From positions 82,664 through 146,663 of the forward strand of contig NZ_PGFZ01000008.1 of the NCBI RefSeq assembly GCF_002923755.1: 64,000 nucleotides of DNA. Direction: 5' to 3'. A program made the position numbers and the translations under genes. The stretch is from Methylovulum psychrotolerans (lineage in GTDB: Bacteria; Pseudomonadota; Gammaproteobacteria; Methylococcales; Methylomonadaceae). The first letter of the stretch is position 1. Every line of letters begins with the position of its first letter. Below the pieces are notes generated by a model that was not told where the DNA came from, did no database searches, and saw nothing but the letters and a program-made list of their open reading frames with translations. This document shows, piece by piece, positions 8,664 through 17,529 of the stretch.

Positions 8664-11600
8664 ATGGCGACATATAACGGCGATAACGGCAATAACTATT
8701 ACGTCGGCACGGCAGGCGATGATGTTATTGAGGGCAATGGCGGCGATGATTCGCTGTTTGGCAATGGGGGCAATGATACCGTTACGGGTGGGGCGGACAA
8801 TGATTCGTTATATGGCGGTGACGGTAATGACACGCTCAGCGGCGGGGCAGGTAATGATACGTTATGGGGTGGGGCGGGCAACGACACTTATCTGGTCGCC
8901 AAAAACGGCGGGATAGACGCGCTGTACACTGGCGGCGGTAGCGATGTGGTCAAGTTCACTGATGTGGCCGCCGCCGACATCAAAATTAGCCGGAGCACTT
9001 CAGATTTGCTGCTGCAATATAGCGGCGGCCAGTTGATCGTCCAAGGTTATTTTAACTCGACAGACTATCGTGTCGGGCAGTTTCAGTTTAGCAATGGGAT
9101 TGTATGGGGCTGGGCGGATATTAGCCTGAAGGTGTTGCAAGGGACTGCCAATACTGACATCTTGTCTGGTTATGACGACAGTAACGATACTTTGAATGGT
9201 TTGGCGGGCAATGATTGGCTGTATGGCAACGGCGGCAACGATACGCTGAATGGCGGTACGGGTAGTGACACCTTGTCTGGTGGCTTGGGCAACGACACTT
9301 ATCTGATCGCCAAAAACGATGGGGCGGACACGCTTTACGATAACGGCGGCACCGATGTGGTCAAGTTTACCGATATGGCAGCTACCGACATGACCCAAGT
9401 CAGCCGTATAGATGTAAGTTATAGCAACGGCGATTTGTTGTTAAGTTATAGCGGCGGCCAACTGATTGTCACGGATTATTTTAATGAGGACATGGCGTAT
9501 TATCGTATCGAGCAGTTTCAGTTCAGCAATGGGGCGGTGTGGGCTTGGGCGGACATCAAGGCCAAAGCGTTGCATCCCCCCACCAGCGGCAATGACCGCT
9601 TGTATGGCTATGACGACAGCAATGATAACCTAAACGGTTTGGCGGGTAATGACAGGCTATATGGCTTCAACGGCAATGATACCCTAAACGGCGGCACTGG
9701 CAATGACTGGTTGGAGGGTGGTCTGGGCAACGACACTTATCTGATCGCCAAAAACGACGGGGTGGACTCGCTGATCGATAACGGCGGCACCGATGTGGTC
9801 AAATTCACCGATCTGGCAGCCACTGGCATCACCCGCGTTAGCCGCGAGGGCTTCTATGGCAACGATTTGGTGCTGGGCTATGGCAGCAGCCAATTGACTG
9901 TCCAAAGTTATTTTTACTCGACAGACTATCGGATCGAGCAATTCCAGTTCAGTAATGGGGTGGTTTGGGGTTGGGCGGACATTAAAGTTAAAGCCTTGCA
10001 AGCGGCCAACAGCAGCGGTAATGACAATATCTATGGCTATGATGACAGTAACGATACCCTGAACGGTTTGGCGGGCAATGACACGCTGTATGGCTTCAAC
10101 GGCAATGACACCCTAAACGGCGGGGTAGGTAATGATTATTTAGAGGGCGGTGCGGGCAACGACATTTATCTGATCGCCAAAAATGACGGGGCGGACACGC
10201 TGTATGATTTCGGCGGCACCGATGTGGTCAAGTTCACCGATCTGGCCACCAGCGGCATCACCCAGGTCAGCCGGGTAGGGTTGTACAATACCGATTTGTT
10301 GCTGGCTTATGGCGGTAGCCAGTTGACCGTCACGAATTATTTTTCCTCCGCAGGTTACCGTGTCGGGCAATTCCAATTCAGCGATGGTGTGGTGTGGGGT
10401 TGGGCGGACATCAAGTTAAAAGTGTTGCATCCGACCAGCGGCGATGACCACTTGGATGGCTATGACGACAGCGGCGACATCCTGAACGGTCTGGCGGGTA
10501 ATGATACCCTGAATGGCGGCGGCGGCAATGACACCCTGAACGGCGGGTCAGGCAATGACCTTTTGTATGGGGGCGTTGGCGACGACACTTATTTGATCGC
10601 CAAAAATGATGGGGACGATACGCTTTATGATTTTGGCGGTACCGATAGGGTGGTATTCACCAATCTGGCTTCCACAGACATCACGCAAGTCAGCCGCTTC
10701 GGCGGGTTCTACTACGGCGATATATTGTTGCTGGGCTACGGCAACAGCCAACTGACCCTCCCGGATTATTTTTCTAGGGCAGACGACCGCGTCGAGCAAT
10801 TCCAATTCAGCGATGGCGTGGTGTGGGGCTGGGCGGATATCAAGTCAAAAGTGTTGCAGGGGACTGGCGGTAACGACACTTTATATGGTTATGACGACAG
10901 CAACGACATTCTGAACGGTCTGGCGGGCAATGACACCTTGATGGGCGGCGGCGGTGATGACACCCTAAACGGCGGAACAGGCAATGATAAGCTGGATGGT
11001 GGCCAGGGTGCCGACACTTATCTGATTGCTAAAAATGACGGGGCGGACAGCATTTCCACCGATAACGGCGGTACCGATACCGTCAAATTCACCGATATGT
11101 CAGCCACCGACATCAGCCAGGTCAGCCGGGTCGGTGCCGGTTACGATTTGTTGCTCAGTTATGGCAGCAGCCAATTGACAGTCCAATATTATTTTGGCGT
11201 AACCGACAGCCGCGTCGGGCAATTTCTGTTCAGCAATGGCGTGGTCTGGCGCTGGGCGGACATTAAGGCCAAAGTTTTGCAGACAGCCGCCACCAGCGGT
11301 GATGATAGCGTGGAAGGCTTTGATGACAGCGACGACACGCTGAACGGTTTGGCGGGTAATGATTCGCTATATGGCTATGGCGGCAACGACACCTTGGACG
11401 GTGGCACAGGCAATGATTCTATGGTCGGCGGCAAGGGCGACGACCGTTATTGGGTCGATAGCGCCTTAGATCATGTCTACGAGTATCTTAATGGCGGCAA
11501 TGACACTGTCTATAGCACGGTGAGTTTTAGCTTATGGGGATATGGGGTGAACTTTGTCGAAAACCTGACCTTGCTGGTCGGCGGCCAAGCCGCAACCGGT

Positions 11601-12569
11601 AACATTCTGGACAATATCCTGATTGGCAATGCCGCTGCCAATAGCTTAAACGGCTTGACGGGCGACGATGTGCTGCAAGGTGGGGACGGCAACGACAGCT
11701 TGAATGGCGGTGCCGGTAACGACACCCTGGATGGCGGTAACGGTACCGATGTCGCCCACTATTGGGATGCCACGGCGGGCGTGAGCGTCAATCTGGCACT
11801 GACGGGGGCGCAGGACACCCTCGGTGCGGGTACGGACACCTTGGTCAGTATTGAAGGCATCAACGGCAGCACCTATAACGATACGCTGACGGGTAACGCC
11901 GCCAATAATAGCTTATGGGGCGGGGCGGGTAATGACACTCTCAAAGGCGGTGACGGTAATGACGGCCTTACGGGCGGGCTGGGCTCCAATATCTTGGATG
12001 GCGGCAACGGCTTGGATGTCGCCCAATATTACACCGCCAGTGCGGGCGTGACCGTCAATCTGGCGCTGACCACAGCGCAAAACACAGTGGGCGCAGGTAC
12101 GGACATCCTGCGCAATATCGAAGCCATCAACGGCAGTGCCTATAACGACACCTTGATTGGCAATACCGCCGCCAACAGCTTATGGGGCGGCGGCGGCAAC
12201 GATGTGCTGGACGGCGGCTTGGGCAATGATTTGCTTAAGGGCGGGCTAGGCCAGGACACTTTTGTCTTCGACACCGCCCTGGGCCTGAACAACAAAGACA
12301 CCCTCGACGACTTTACTGTCAGCGACGACACCATCCGCTTGGAAAACGCCATCTTTACCGCTCTGACCCACACCGGCGTATTGGCCGCCGACCAGTTCAA
12401 AATTCTCGGTAACAGCGGGGTGGCCGACAGCACCGATCGCATCCTTTACAACAGCGTGTCCGGTGGCCTGTTTTACGATGCCGACGGCAACGGCACTGGC
12501 GCGGCGGTGCTGGTCGCCGTGCTGGGCAAAGGCTTGGCGATGACGGCGGCGGATTTTATGGTGGTGTAG
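8664..12569 (+). CDS. RTX repeat protein (calcium-binding, type I secreted)
   Basis: 1301 residues of RTX nonapeptide blocks (GGxGNDxLx). Six modules of about 137-146 residues each combine an RTX block with a non-RTX segment of the haemolysin-related type: YLIAKNDG, then VKFTD, ITQVSR, LLLSYG, YRIEQFQFS and VVWGWADIK. YL(I/V)AKN segments start near 8885, 9296, 9734, 10165, 10586 and 11017. Two further RTX blocks and a serralysin-like C-terminus (LDDFTVSDDTIRLEN to AADFMVV) follow. There is no N-terminal signal peptide, as expected for type I secretion, and no protease, lipase or adhesin domain is seen. No ABC/MFP/OMP exporter lies nearby. Calcium binding and secretion are family knowledge; a surface or matrix role is inference. 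Confidence 0.88.
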   Translation: MATYNGDNGNNYYVGTAGDDVIEGNGGDDSLFGNGGNDTVTGGADNDSLYGGDGNDTLSGGAGNDTLWGGAGNDTYLVAKNGGIDALYTGGGSDVVKFTDVAAADIKISRSTSDLLLQYSGGQLIVQGYFNSTDYRVGQFQFSNGIVWGWADISLKVLQGTANTDILSGYDDSNDTLNGLAGNDWLYGNGGNDTLNGGTGSDTLSGGLGNDTYLIAKNDGADTLYDNGGTDVVKFTDMAATDMTQVSRIDVSYSNGDLLLSYSGGQLIVTDYFNEDMAYYRIEQFQFSNGAVWAWADIKAKALHPPTSGNDRLYGYDDSNDNLNGLAGNDRLYGFNGNDTLNGGTGNDWLEGGLGNDTYLIAKNDGVDSLIDNGGTDVVKFTDLAATGITRVSREGFYGNDLVLGYGSSQLTVQSYFYSTDYRIEQFQFSNGVVWGWADIKVKALQAANSSGNDNIYGYDDSNDTLNGLAGNDTLYGFNGNDTLNGGVGNDYLEGGAGNDIYLIAKNDGADTLYDFGGTDVVKFTDLATSGITQVSRVGLYNTDLLLAYGGSQLTVTNYFSSAGYRVGQFQFSDGVVWGWADIKLKVLHPTSGDDHLDGYDDSGDILNGLAGNDTLNGGGGNDTLNGGSGNDLLYGGVGDDTYLIAKNDGDDTLYDFGGTDRVVFTNLASTDITQVSRFGGFYYGDILLLGYGNSQLTLPDYFSRADDRVEQFQFSDGVVWGWADIKSKVLQGTGGNDTLYGYDDSNDILNGLAGNDTLMGGGGDDTLNGGTGNDKLDGGQGADTYLIAKNDGADSISTDNGGTDTVKFTDMSATDISQVSRVGAGYDLLLSYGSSQLTVQYYFGVTDSRVGQFLFSNGVVWRWADIKAKVLQTAATSGDDSVEGFDDSDDTLNGLAGNDSLYGYGGNDTLDGGTGNDSMVGGKGDDRYWVDSALDHVYEYLNGGNDTVYSTVSFSLWGYGVNFVENLTLLVGGQAATGNILDNILIGNAAANSLNGLTGDDVLQGGDGNDSLNGGAGNDTLDGGNGTDVAHYWDATAGVSVNLALTGAQDTLGAGTDTLVSIEGINGSTYNDTLTGNAANNSLWGGAGNDTLKGGDGNDGLTGGLGSNILDGGNGLDVAQYYTASAGVTVNLALTTAQNTVGAGTDILRNIEAINGSAYNDTLIGNTAANSLWGGGGNDVLDGGLGNDLLKGGLGQDTFVFDTALGLNNKDTLDDFTVSDDTIRLENAIFTALTHTGVLAADQFKILGNSGVADSTDRILYNSVSGGLFYDADGNGTGAAVLVAVLGKGLAMTAADFMVV

Positions 12570-12636
12570 GGGGCTGTATAACCTCCCTAAGGAATGAGTG
12601 GGAAATAATTTAGGTAAACGCTAAAGGGTACGGGTC

Positions 12637-12667
12637 TTGGAGCGCGGGCAAGATGCCCGCGCTCCAA
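12637..12667. repeat. dispersed palindromic repeat, copy A
   Basis: TTGGAGCGCGGGCA (12637-12650) pairs perfectly with TGCCCGCGCTCCAA (12654-12667) around an AGA loop. It lies between the convergent RTX and diguanylate cyclase genes, where it could block read-through in both directions. Related copies are at 16104, 17105, 23592 and 34999. Confidence 0.65.
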
Positions 12668-12697
12668 AGAGAAAACCGCCTCACGATAAGATTTATT

Positions 12698-14335
12698 TTA
12701 TGCGCGTTCCTTAGCCGCCGCTATCTTTTCCACGATGATACCGCTACCTGTCTGATTGATGGCGAAGCCGTTTCTGCCTTGGTGTTTGACTTCGTACATG
12801 GCTTGGTCTGCCGATTTATAGAGTTTTTCCAACGTTTGTCCGTAACCGTCGCCAATGGCAATGCCGATACTGACCCCTATGTGCAGGGTGGTTGCCGCAT
12901 TGAGTGGGATAGGCTTGCTCAGGGCGATAATAATATTTCTGGCAATTTGCCGAATGTGTTCGGACGTGCAGTTCACCAGAATAATAAGAAATTCGTCGCC
13001 TCCCAGCCGGGCGATAATATCGCTGGTACGCACACAGTCATGAAACCGTCTGGCGACTTCCACCAAAACATAATCACCGGCATCATGCCCATAAGTATCG
13101 TTGATTTCCTTGAAATAATCCAAATCAAGCAGCAGGATGGCCGGTGCCTTGTTCTGGTTTGCCGGGGCATTAAGCAGTTTGATTAACTGGCGTTCGGCAG
13201 CTTGTCGGCGCAGCAGGCCCGTCAGCGAATCATAGTCGGCCTCGTGCCGGATTCGGGTCTCGACGGCGATGCGGTCGGTAATGTCATAGACCACGCCTTC
13301 GAAATGCGCCGCGCCCGACAGGGCAGGTTGTCGGGAGATTAAGCAATGGACCCAGGTCGCCGTATTGGCGGCATCGGCCCGCGTTTTTAAGCACATGTCC
13401 TGGGCTACCGATTGGTTCCGTTCGGCGGCCAGACGCATGAGTTCGCGCATCAGTTCCGGTTCGGCGAAAGCCACTTCAGGAAAATCCTGCCCCAACAAGC
13501 TGTCAGACATCGCCTCCGGCAACCTGATGGCTTTGCTCAATGTGGGATTGGCGGCCAGTAGCTTGCCCGTTTCATCCAGTAAGAAAATGCCCGCACTCGT
13601 CGTGTCAAAGATATTGCGTAACTGTTGCCCCATCATCTCGATTTCCTCGCGCAGGAGATGCTCGGCACTGAATTTTTCTTGTAGCGTTTCCAACAGGCCA
13701 TTGATGTCTTGGACAAGCTGGCCCAATTCGTCGTCCTGATTGTGTGGTAAAGGCTCTAGGCGCTCTTGCTCCCCTACCTCAATGGCGTGCAGTGTGTCGG
13801 ATACTTTCATTAATGGGCGAGAGAATGACGAGCGCACCATCAATAATACGATGGCGGCGGTTAGGCCGATGAGCACAGACGAACTTATCCCGTTAGACAG
13901 GGCGCTGTGGCGTGCCTCTAAAAGATTATATTGTGCTTCCGGGATAATGGAGAGGCTGCCGATGACTTCTGCATCCCCAAATGGCGAGTGCAGGATGCGG
14001 ATGATTTCGGTTTGCCGGGCCACTTCGCTGTTGCGTACTTGCGTTAAGTGGAGGTCTTGGCCATTGCTGAGGCGGGCTTCGTGGACAATATCATTGCGCA
14101 GCAATCCTTTGAGGACATCCTCGCCAATGCTGATGTTATTGGAGTATGCCGAAATGGCGGCGGTGCTTTCCACAGTGTCCAGCAACTGGTTGATCATGAC
14201 CACGGTTTTTTCGCTGGCCCGTTTAAATTCAGTGAGAAAAAAAACCACCGAAGTCAATATCGAAAACAGTAGGGTGACCACAAATACGGACTTGGCCAGT
14301 TTATGGTAAAGGTAGCGCTTTTTTGCAATCTTCAT
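12698..14335 (-). CDS. membrane diguanylate cyclase (HAMP-PAS-GGDEF)
   Basis: 545 residues. Helix at about 14-34, a periplasmic segment to about 150, a second helix at about 153-172, HAMP at about 172-225, coiled coil, PAS at about 240-360 and a GGDEF domain at about 370-535 with intact GGDEF (ARLGGDEFLIIL). An RTSD inhibitory I-site lies five residues before GGDEF, so product feedback is expected. It makes c-di-GMP from two GTP. Its ATG overlaps the stop of the PstS-like gene by 1 bp. With the porin gene upstream they form an operon, which suggests that a periplasmic solute signal feeds c-di-GMP output. Confidence 0.9.
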   Translation of the reverse strand: MKIAKKRYLYHKLAKSVFVVTLLFSILTSVVFFLTEFKRASEKTVVMINQLLDTVESTAAISAYSNNISIGEDVLKGLLRNDIVHEARLSNGQDLHLTQVRNSEVARQTEIIRILHSPFGDAEVIGSLSIIPEAQYNLLEARHSALSNGISSSVLIGLTAAIVLLMVRSSFSRPLMKVSDTLHAIEVGEQERLEPLPHNQDDELGQLVQDINGLLETLQEKFSAEHLLREEIEMMGQQLRNIFDTTSAGIFLLDETGKLLAANPTLSKAIRLPEAMSDSLLGQDFPEVAFAEPELMRELMRLAAERNQSVAQDMCLKTRADAANTATWVHCLISRQPALSGAAHFEGVVYDITDRIAVETRIRHEADYDSLTGLLRRQAAERQLIKLLNAPANQNKAPAILLLDLDYFKEINDTYGHDAGDYVLVEVARRFHDCVRTSDIIARLGGDEFLIILVNCTSEHIRQIARNIIIALSKPIPLNAATTLHIGVSIGIAIGDGYGQTLEKLYKSADQAMYEVKHQGRNGFAINQTGSGIIVEKIAAAKERA

Positions 14336-14745
14336 CAGTGTAGCGGCAACAGGATATGGACAGTATTATCGACATGGGTTTTATCGATATAGCCAATGGC
14401 GCCTTCATTTTCGCGCACCGTCTGCAATACCGCCTTATCATCGGGCAATTGTTGCGGGGGCGAGGCTTGCCCGGTGAACATGATCCGCGCCCAGTAGGCA
14501 TTGATTTGCTCCACGGGCCGCGCGGTGAGTTTTTGGTAAAACTCGGCACGCAGGGGCGAGGATTGGTCTATGGGTAGGGCAAATTTCCCATTGGGAAACA
14601 AGCGGGTGCGCCCCATGAAAATGTCTTGCACTTGCTTGGCGGTGAGATTGTTGAGGTTATTGGAAATATGGGTGATGACCACCAGTTCGGCTTGTGCCGA
14701 GGGGATGGGGAAAGCCAGCACTAGGGAGAGAAGAAGTTTTTTCAT
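14335..14745 (-). CDS. short PstS-like periplasmic binding protein
   Basis: 136 residues from the ATG at 14745 (MKKLLLSLVL, signal peptide ending AQA), chosen because the longer frame would put residues before the signal. The mature protein resembles the N-terminal lobe of phosphate-type substrate-binding proteins: VVITHISN, LTAKQVQDIFMGR and, near the end, ENEGAIGYIDK. It is far shorter than PstS (about 330 residues) and belongs to the small PBP-like-2 proteins often encoded with a GGDEF gene. It probably binds an anion and may signal to the coupled diguanylate cyclase. Confidence 0.78.
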   Translation of the reverse strand: MKKLLLSLVLAFPIPSAQAELVVITHISNNLNNLTAKQVQDIFMGRTRLFPNGKFALPIDQSSPLRAEFYQKLTARPVEQINAYWARIMFTGQASPPQQLPDDKAVLQTVRENEGAIGYIDKTHVDNTVHILLPLH

Positions 14746-14747
14746 GG

Positions 14748-15995
14748 TCAGAACACAAAGTCCATACCGACTGACCATACATTAACGGCATCGGGCGTAG
14801 GCCCGCCGGAGGCTGGGGTACGCCATAATGCCGTGCCGTTTTGGCCCAGCCAGTAATAGCTCCATTGTGTTTTCAGGGCGATATGCTCACCGACATCCCA
14901 GCGCAGGCCTAAAGAAAGTGATTTTTCGTCCACGCCGTTGCCGTTGATCAATTGGTCGGCGGCACTGTGCAGTTGGCTTAGTGCCGGGAGGGCGATTAGC
15001 GGATCGCTGAGCGTAATCCGCTTACTCAGGGATTTCGATAGGCCCAACAGCGAGTACAGCGTCACTTTCCCAAAGCGCCTGCCTGCGCTCAAGTAGCCGC
15101 CTGCAACACTGGGATAGCTTGCTATATTCGAATTGACATAAGAAACTTCCATTTGCGCCAGCCAGATGCCGTCATCATAAGCCAAGCCGATGGCGTTAAA
15201 ATGCGCGACCCTATTTTTGGTGGCGATGCGCTGCGCAAGCCCTTGCGCACCTGGCCAGACCGTATTGATCGCCTCACTATTGAGAGTGTTTAACAGGGGG
15301 TTTAACGCGCTCAACTCATCGTTGTTTTTTGAATAGCTGTAGCCCAAGCGGGCCGTCCAGTTGCCATATTCATAGGCCAGTTTGCCGCCGACAACGGTAA
15401 AGCTCTCGTCGGCAGAGCCCGCAAAGTTGGTGGGGATTTGCAAGAAGCTGTTGCCCCCGAAAGCCTTGATGGTTATCGTTCCTGCACTGGTTGCGAATTT
15501 CTTCGCAATGTCGGCGCCGTCAAAGTGGTAGACGGGTATGCCTGCGTAAAACTCATGGGGAGGACGTATCCAGAGGAAGGCATAGCCAACATTACGGTAT
15601 TCCGAGAGCATGAAATTATCGAAACCCAACCGTCCGGCTCTGATGTCCAGATCATCCGCAGGCCGCCAGCGCAAAAAAGCCCAGTCAATGTTTTGTTCTA
15701 AAAAATCGCCTGTGGTATTGCGGGCGACCCATTGTACCGTCGCATGCCAGGATTTATTAATGTCCGCATCCGCTTGCAGGCCTAAACGGGAGTCGTCGTC
15801 AAGCCCCCAGTTATTGGTCACGCCGGGGGTTTGTTTGATGTCGCGGCGAAAACCGAGTTGGCTGGTATTTGTGCCGCTGGCCCCTAAGGTGCCGAAACCG
15901 GAAACCGTGAAGTTAGGATAGGTGTCTTTGGCAAAGGCATTAGCGACATCCAACAGCAGTACCGTCGCTGTTAATAAGATGAGGGTTTGTTTCAT
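14748..15995 (-). CDS. outer-membrane porin-like beta-barrel protein
   Basis: 415 residues. The signal peptide MKQTLILLTATVLLLDVANAFA is followed by alternating amphipathic strands and a terminal Phe (VWSVGMDFVF), the usual barrel-assembly signal. SRLGLQADADINKSWHATVQWVARN and WAFLRWRPADDLDIRAGRLG resemble the central strands of DcaP/porin-type proteins. It is the first gene of a three-gene operon (2-bp gap to the PstS-like gene). A solute channel feeding the periplasmic binding protein is a reasonable inference; the substrate is unknown. Confidence 0.78.
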   Translation of the reverse strand: MKQTLILLTATVLLLDVANAFAKDTYPNFTVSGFGTLGASGTNTSQLGFRRDIKQTPGVTNNWGLDDDSRLGLQADADINKSWHATVQWVARNTTGDFLEQNIDWAFLRWRPADDLDIRAGRLGFDNFMLSEYRNVGYAFLWIRPPHEFYAGIPVYHFDGADIAKKFATSAGTITIKAFGGNSFLQIPTNFAGSADESFTVVGGKLAYEYGNWTARLGYSYSKNNDELSALNPLLNTLNSEAINTVWPGAQGLAQRIATKNRVAHFNAIGLAYDDGIWLAQMEVSYVNSNIASYPSVAGGYLSAGRRFGKVTLYSLLGLSKSLSKRITLSDPLIALPALSQLHSAADQLINGNGVDEKSLSLGLRWDVGEHIALKTQWSYYWLGQNGTALWRTPASGGPTPDAVNVWSVGMDFVF

Positions 15996-16103
15996 GGGGC
16001 TTTGTCTTTAAAATGGCGATGCGCATTGGGGGGTGTCCAGTGCAATCAACGGTAAACCTAAGTGCCTATATAGAAGGCGAAGCCAGTTAAGCTATGCTCT
16101 GAA

Positions 16104-16201
16104 CGGTCAAGTTTTCGGTTTTTGGAGCGTGGTCATCTTGACCGCAATTGGTGGGCAGGATGCCCGCGCTCCCTCACACTAAAAAACCGAAAACCTGACC
16201 G
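16104..16201. repeat. MITE-like nested palindrome, repeat family copy B
   Basis: Outer arms 16104-16123 and 16182-16201 are 20-bp inverted repeats with one mismatch (CGGTCAAGTTTTCGG... and its complement). The inner part is a degenerate copy of the GGAGCG-type palindrome found at 12637 and 23592. GCTCTGAACGGTC at the left border recurs as ACGCTGAACGGTC near 17090, suggesting a defined element end. Confidence 0.6.
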
Positions 16202-16791
16202 CTTAAAGTATACATAGAGTTGCCGCCAACCAAAGCCTATCCTTAGATACGTTTATGACCAGCCTTGGAATTATATAATATGATGAAAATGATGAAAGGC
16301 CTATTTTTAAATTAACTAAATTTTGTAACTGCTCACGCCCCCTTTATAAAAATTAATCATTCATAAACAATTTGTTAAAATTTAAAGACCCCCGCTTCTT
16401 CATTTTTTTAGAACTATTCACTTTTTTAGGTGATTTTTGACGATGATTCCAAAAAAATAATCTATGGACATTGTCAAAATTAACGCCTTAAATAAGTTGC
16501 CTTTGGTGAGCATATAGAGTCCGAAGTTGATCACGCGACATAATAAGTGCATGAGTTAAAAACGGGCTTCGATTAGCAGAGAGCCTACGTCGTTTAACTG
16601 GCTTCGGTCTCTATACTGTTGGGGCGCTGGCGTTTTCCGAACAATGAACCGCTAAAAGACGTTACCCTTATACTACAACAAATAAAGCTAATGCTCTGAA
16701 ATTTTGCTGGTTTTGGCAAGGGATGTGCGAAGATTGTCCAGCCGTTGACTAAGAAGGTGTGCATATATTTTTTAACATTGTTATCTCTGCC
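16202..16791. other. AT-rich gene-free stretch
   Basis: No convincing coding sequence on either strand. It is markedly AT-rich between about 16260 and 16500 (TTTAAATTAACTAAATTTTG and similar runs). ATTAACTAA at 16314-16322 matches the start of the element upstream of the RTX and sulfatase genes, so it may be what remains of the promoter of the decayed sulfatase copy that follows. Confidence 0.4.
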
Positions 16792-17007
16792 TTCTGAGGA
16801 ATTGTACGGTGTACGCAAAAATCCCGGACAAATTAACAATAGGGCCGATAAGCCAGAGTATGTGCACATTAAACAGGCATTAGAGAAGAAACTATTGACG
16901 GAACTGAGAAAAGCGGGGGACCTGCGGGTCATAGGCCATGGCAAGCATTTTGACCGCCCGCTTTATACCGACCGCAAATTTGTTGCTTGCCAAGATACAT
17001 CCCTTTA
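16792..17007 (+). pseudogene. fragment of a duplicated sulfatase (C-terminal tail)
   Basis: The translation (EELYGVRKNPGQINN, then KQALEKKLLTELRKAGD, HFDRPLYTDRK, FVACQDTS) matches the last 70 or so residues of the intact sulfatase downstream (EELYDAHKDPGQINN, then FDRPPYTDLK, VACQDTI). DNA similarity starts at 16792/18911 and ends abruptly after CCCTTTA near 17007. The N-terminal and catalytic parts are gone. A forward frame continues to 17134 but does not match the sulfatase. This is a remnant of a tandem duplication or of recombination between homologues. Confidence 0.75.
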
Positions 17008-17104
17008 CCTAACCCTGCCGACAGGGATACGGTTACGGACTGCGCGACACCGCGTGCAAAGGCCTTTAGCCTTTGTACGCGGGTCTTATACGCTGAACGG
17101 TCTT

Positions 17105-17143
17105 TTGGAGCGCGGTCATCTTGACCGCAACTGATGCCCGCCC
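17105..17143. repeat. dispersed palindromic repeat, degenerate copy C
   Basis: TGGAGCGCGGTCATCTTGACCGC followed by GATGCCCGCCCCTC. GCGGTCA/TGACCGC forms a 7-bp stem, and the distal arm is damaged. It sits between the sulfatase fragment and the promoter region of the intact sulfatase. Confidence 0.5.
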
Positions 17144-17189
17144 CTCACCTCGTCGCCACATCCTCACACCCCGCCGCTCTGTTTTATTT

Positions 17190-17217
17190 TAAGCACCTCA
17201 TCAGCAGTAAATAAACA
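17190..17217 (+). promoter_or_regulatory. degenerate 11-bp-phased repeats upstream of the sulfatase
   Basis: TAAGCA at 17190, TCAGCA at 17201 and TAAACA at 17212 keep the exact 11-bp spacing of the RTX-gene array at 8516-8554, with one mismatch each in the last two. Confidence 0.35.
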
Positions 17218-17272
17218 CAGAAAGGACGATGTATAAGGCTATAAATTTTTGTGTGCGGTAGATTCTCTCAAA

Positions 17273-17299
17273 ATTAACTAAGATAGGGTATAAGCACTA
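17273..17299 (+). promoter_or_regulatory. promoter-like element shared with the RTX gene
   Basis: ATTAACTAA, then ATA, then GGTATAA and CTA, corresponding to 8589-8615. It lies about 230 bp before the sulfatase ATG, which would leave a long leader. A second promoter is possible near 17395-17420 (TATATAATATAGGG). Confidence 0.3.
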
Positions 17300-17467
17300 G
17301 GTAAAGGTGAAAGCCTTTGCCCGAAGGCCTAAGCCCGTGTGCCCGTGTCCTGCCTAGCGTTGAATTAACCCCGGACGTTATATCCATAAAAACAATATAT
17401 AATATAGGGTTTATATGGCATTAAAATTGTGTGGCTATTTAAAGTGCCGGCTTACGATTGTCGTTTG

Positions 17468-17477
17468 CCCCCCCCCC
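17468..17477 (+). repeat. run of ten C before the sulfatase start
   Basis: A 10-C homopolymer lies about 52 bp upstream of the chosen ATG, in the probable leader. If translation began at the upstream in-frame ATG (17458), the tract would be inside the coding frame and slippage would switch the gene off. Confidence 0.6.
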
Positions 17478-17529
17478 AACAATGCGGCCTGTTTCAGTCC
17501 GATACGACAATTCTTCAGTGCGGGTTTGT

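Noticed and set aside
8699..8887. Minus-strand and other-frame ORFs across the RTX gene and across mfd, rnr and the P-type ATPase
   Set aside because: Low-complexity shadows of repeated or GC-rich codons in the true genes; no independent start signals or domains.
16594..16944. Minus-strand frame of 116 residues ending FGKRQRPNSIETEAS
   Set aside because: It overlaps the sulfatase remnant antisense and mixes unrelated segments. The tail looks faintly like a mobile-element protein end, but I cannot support that.
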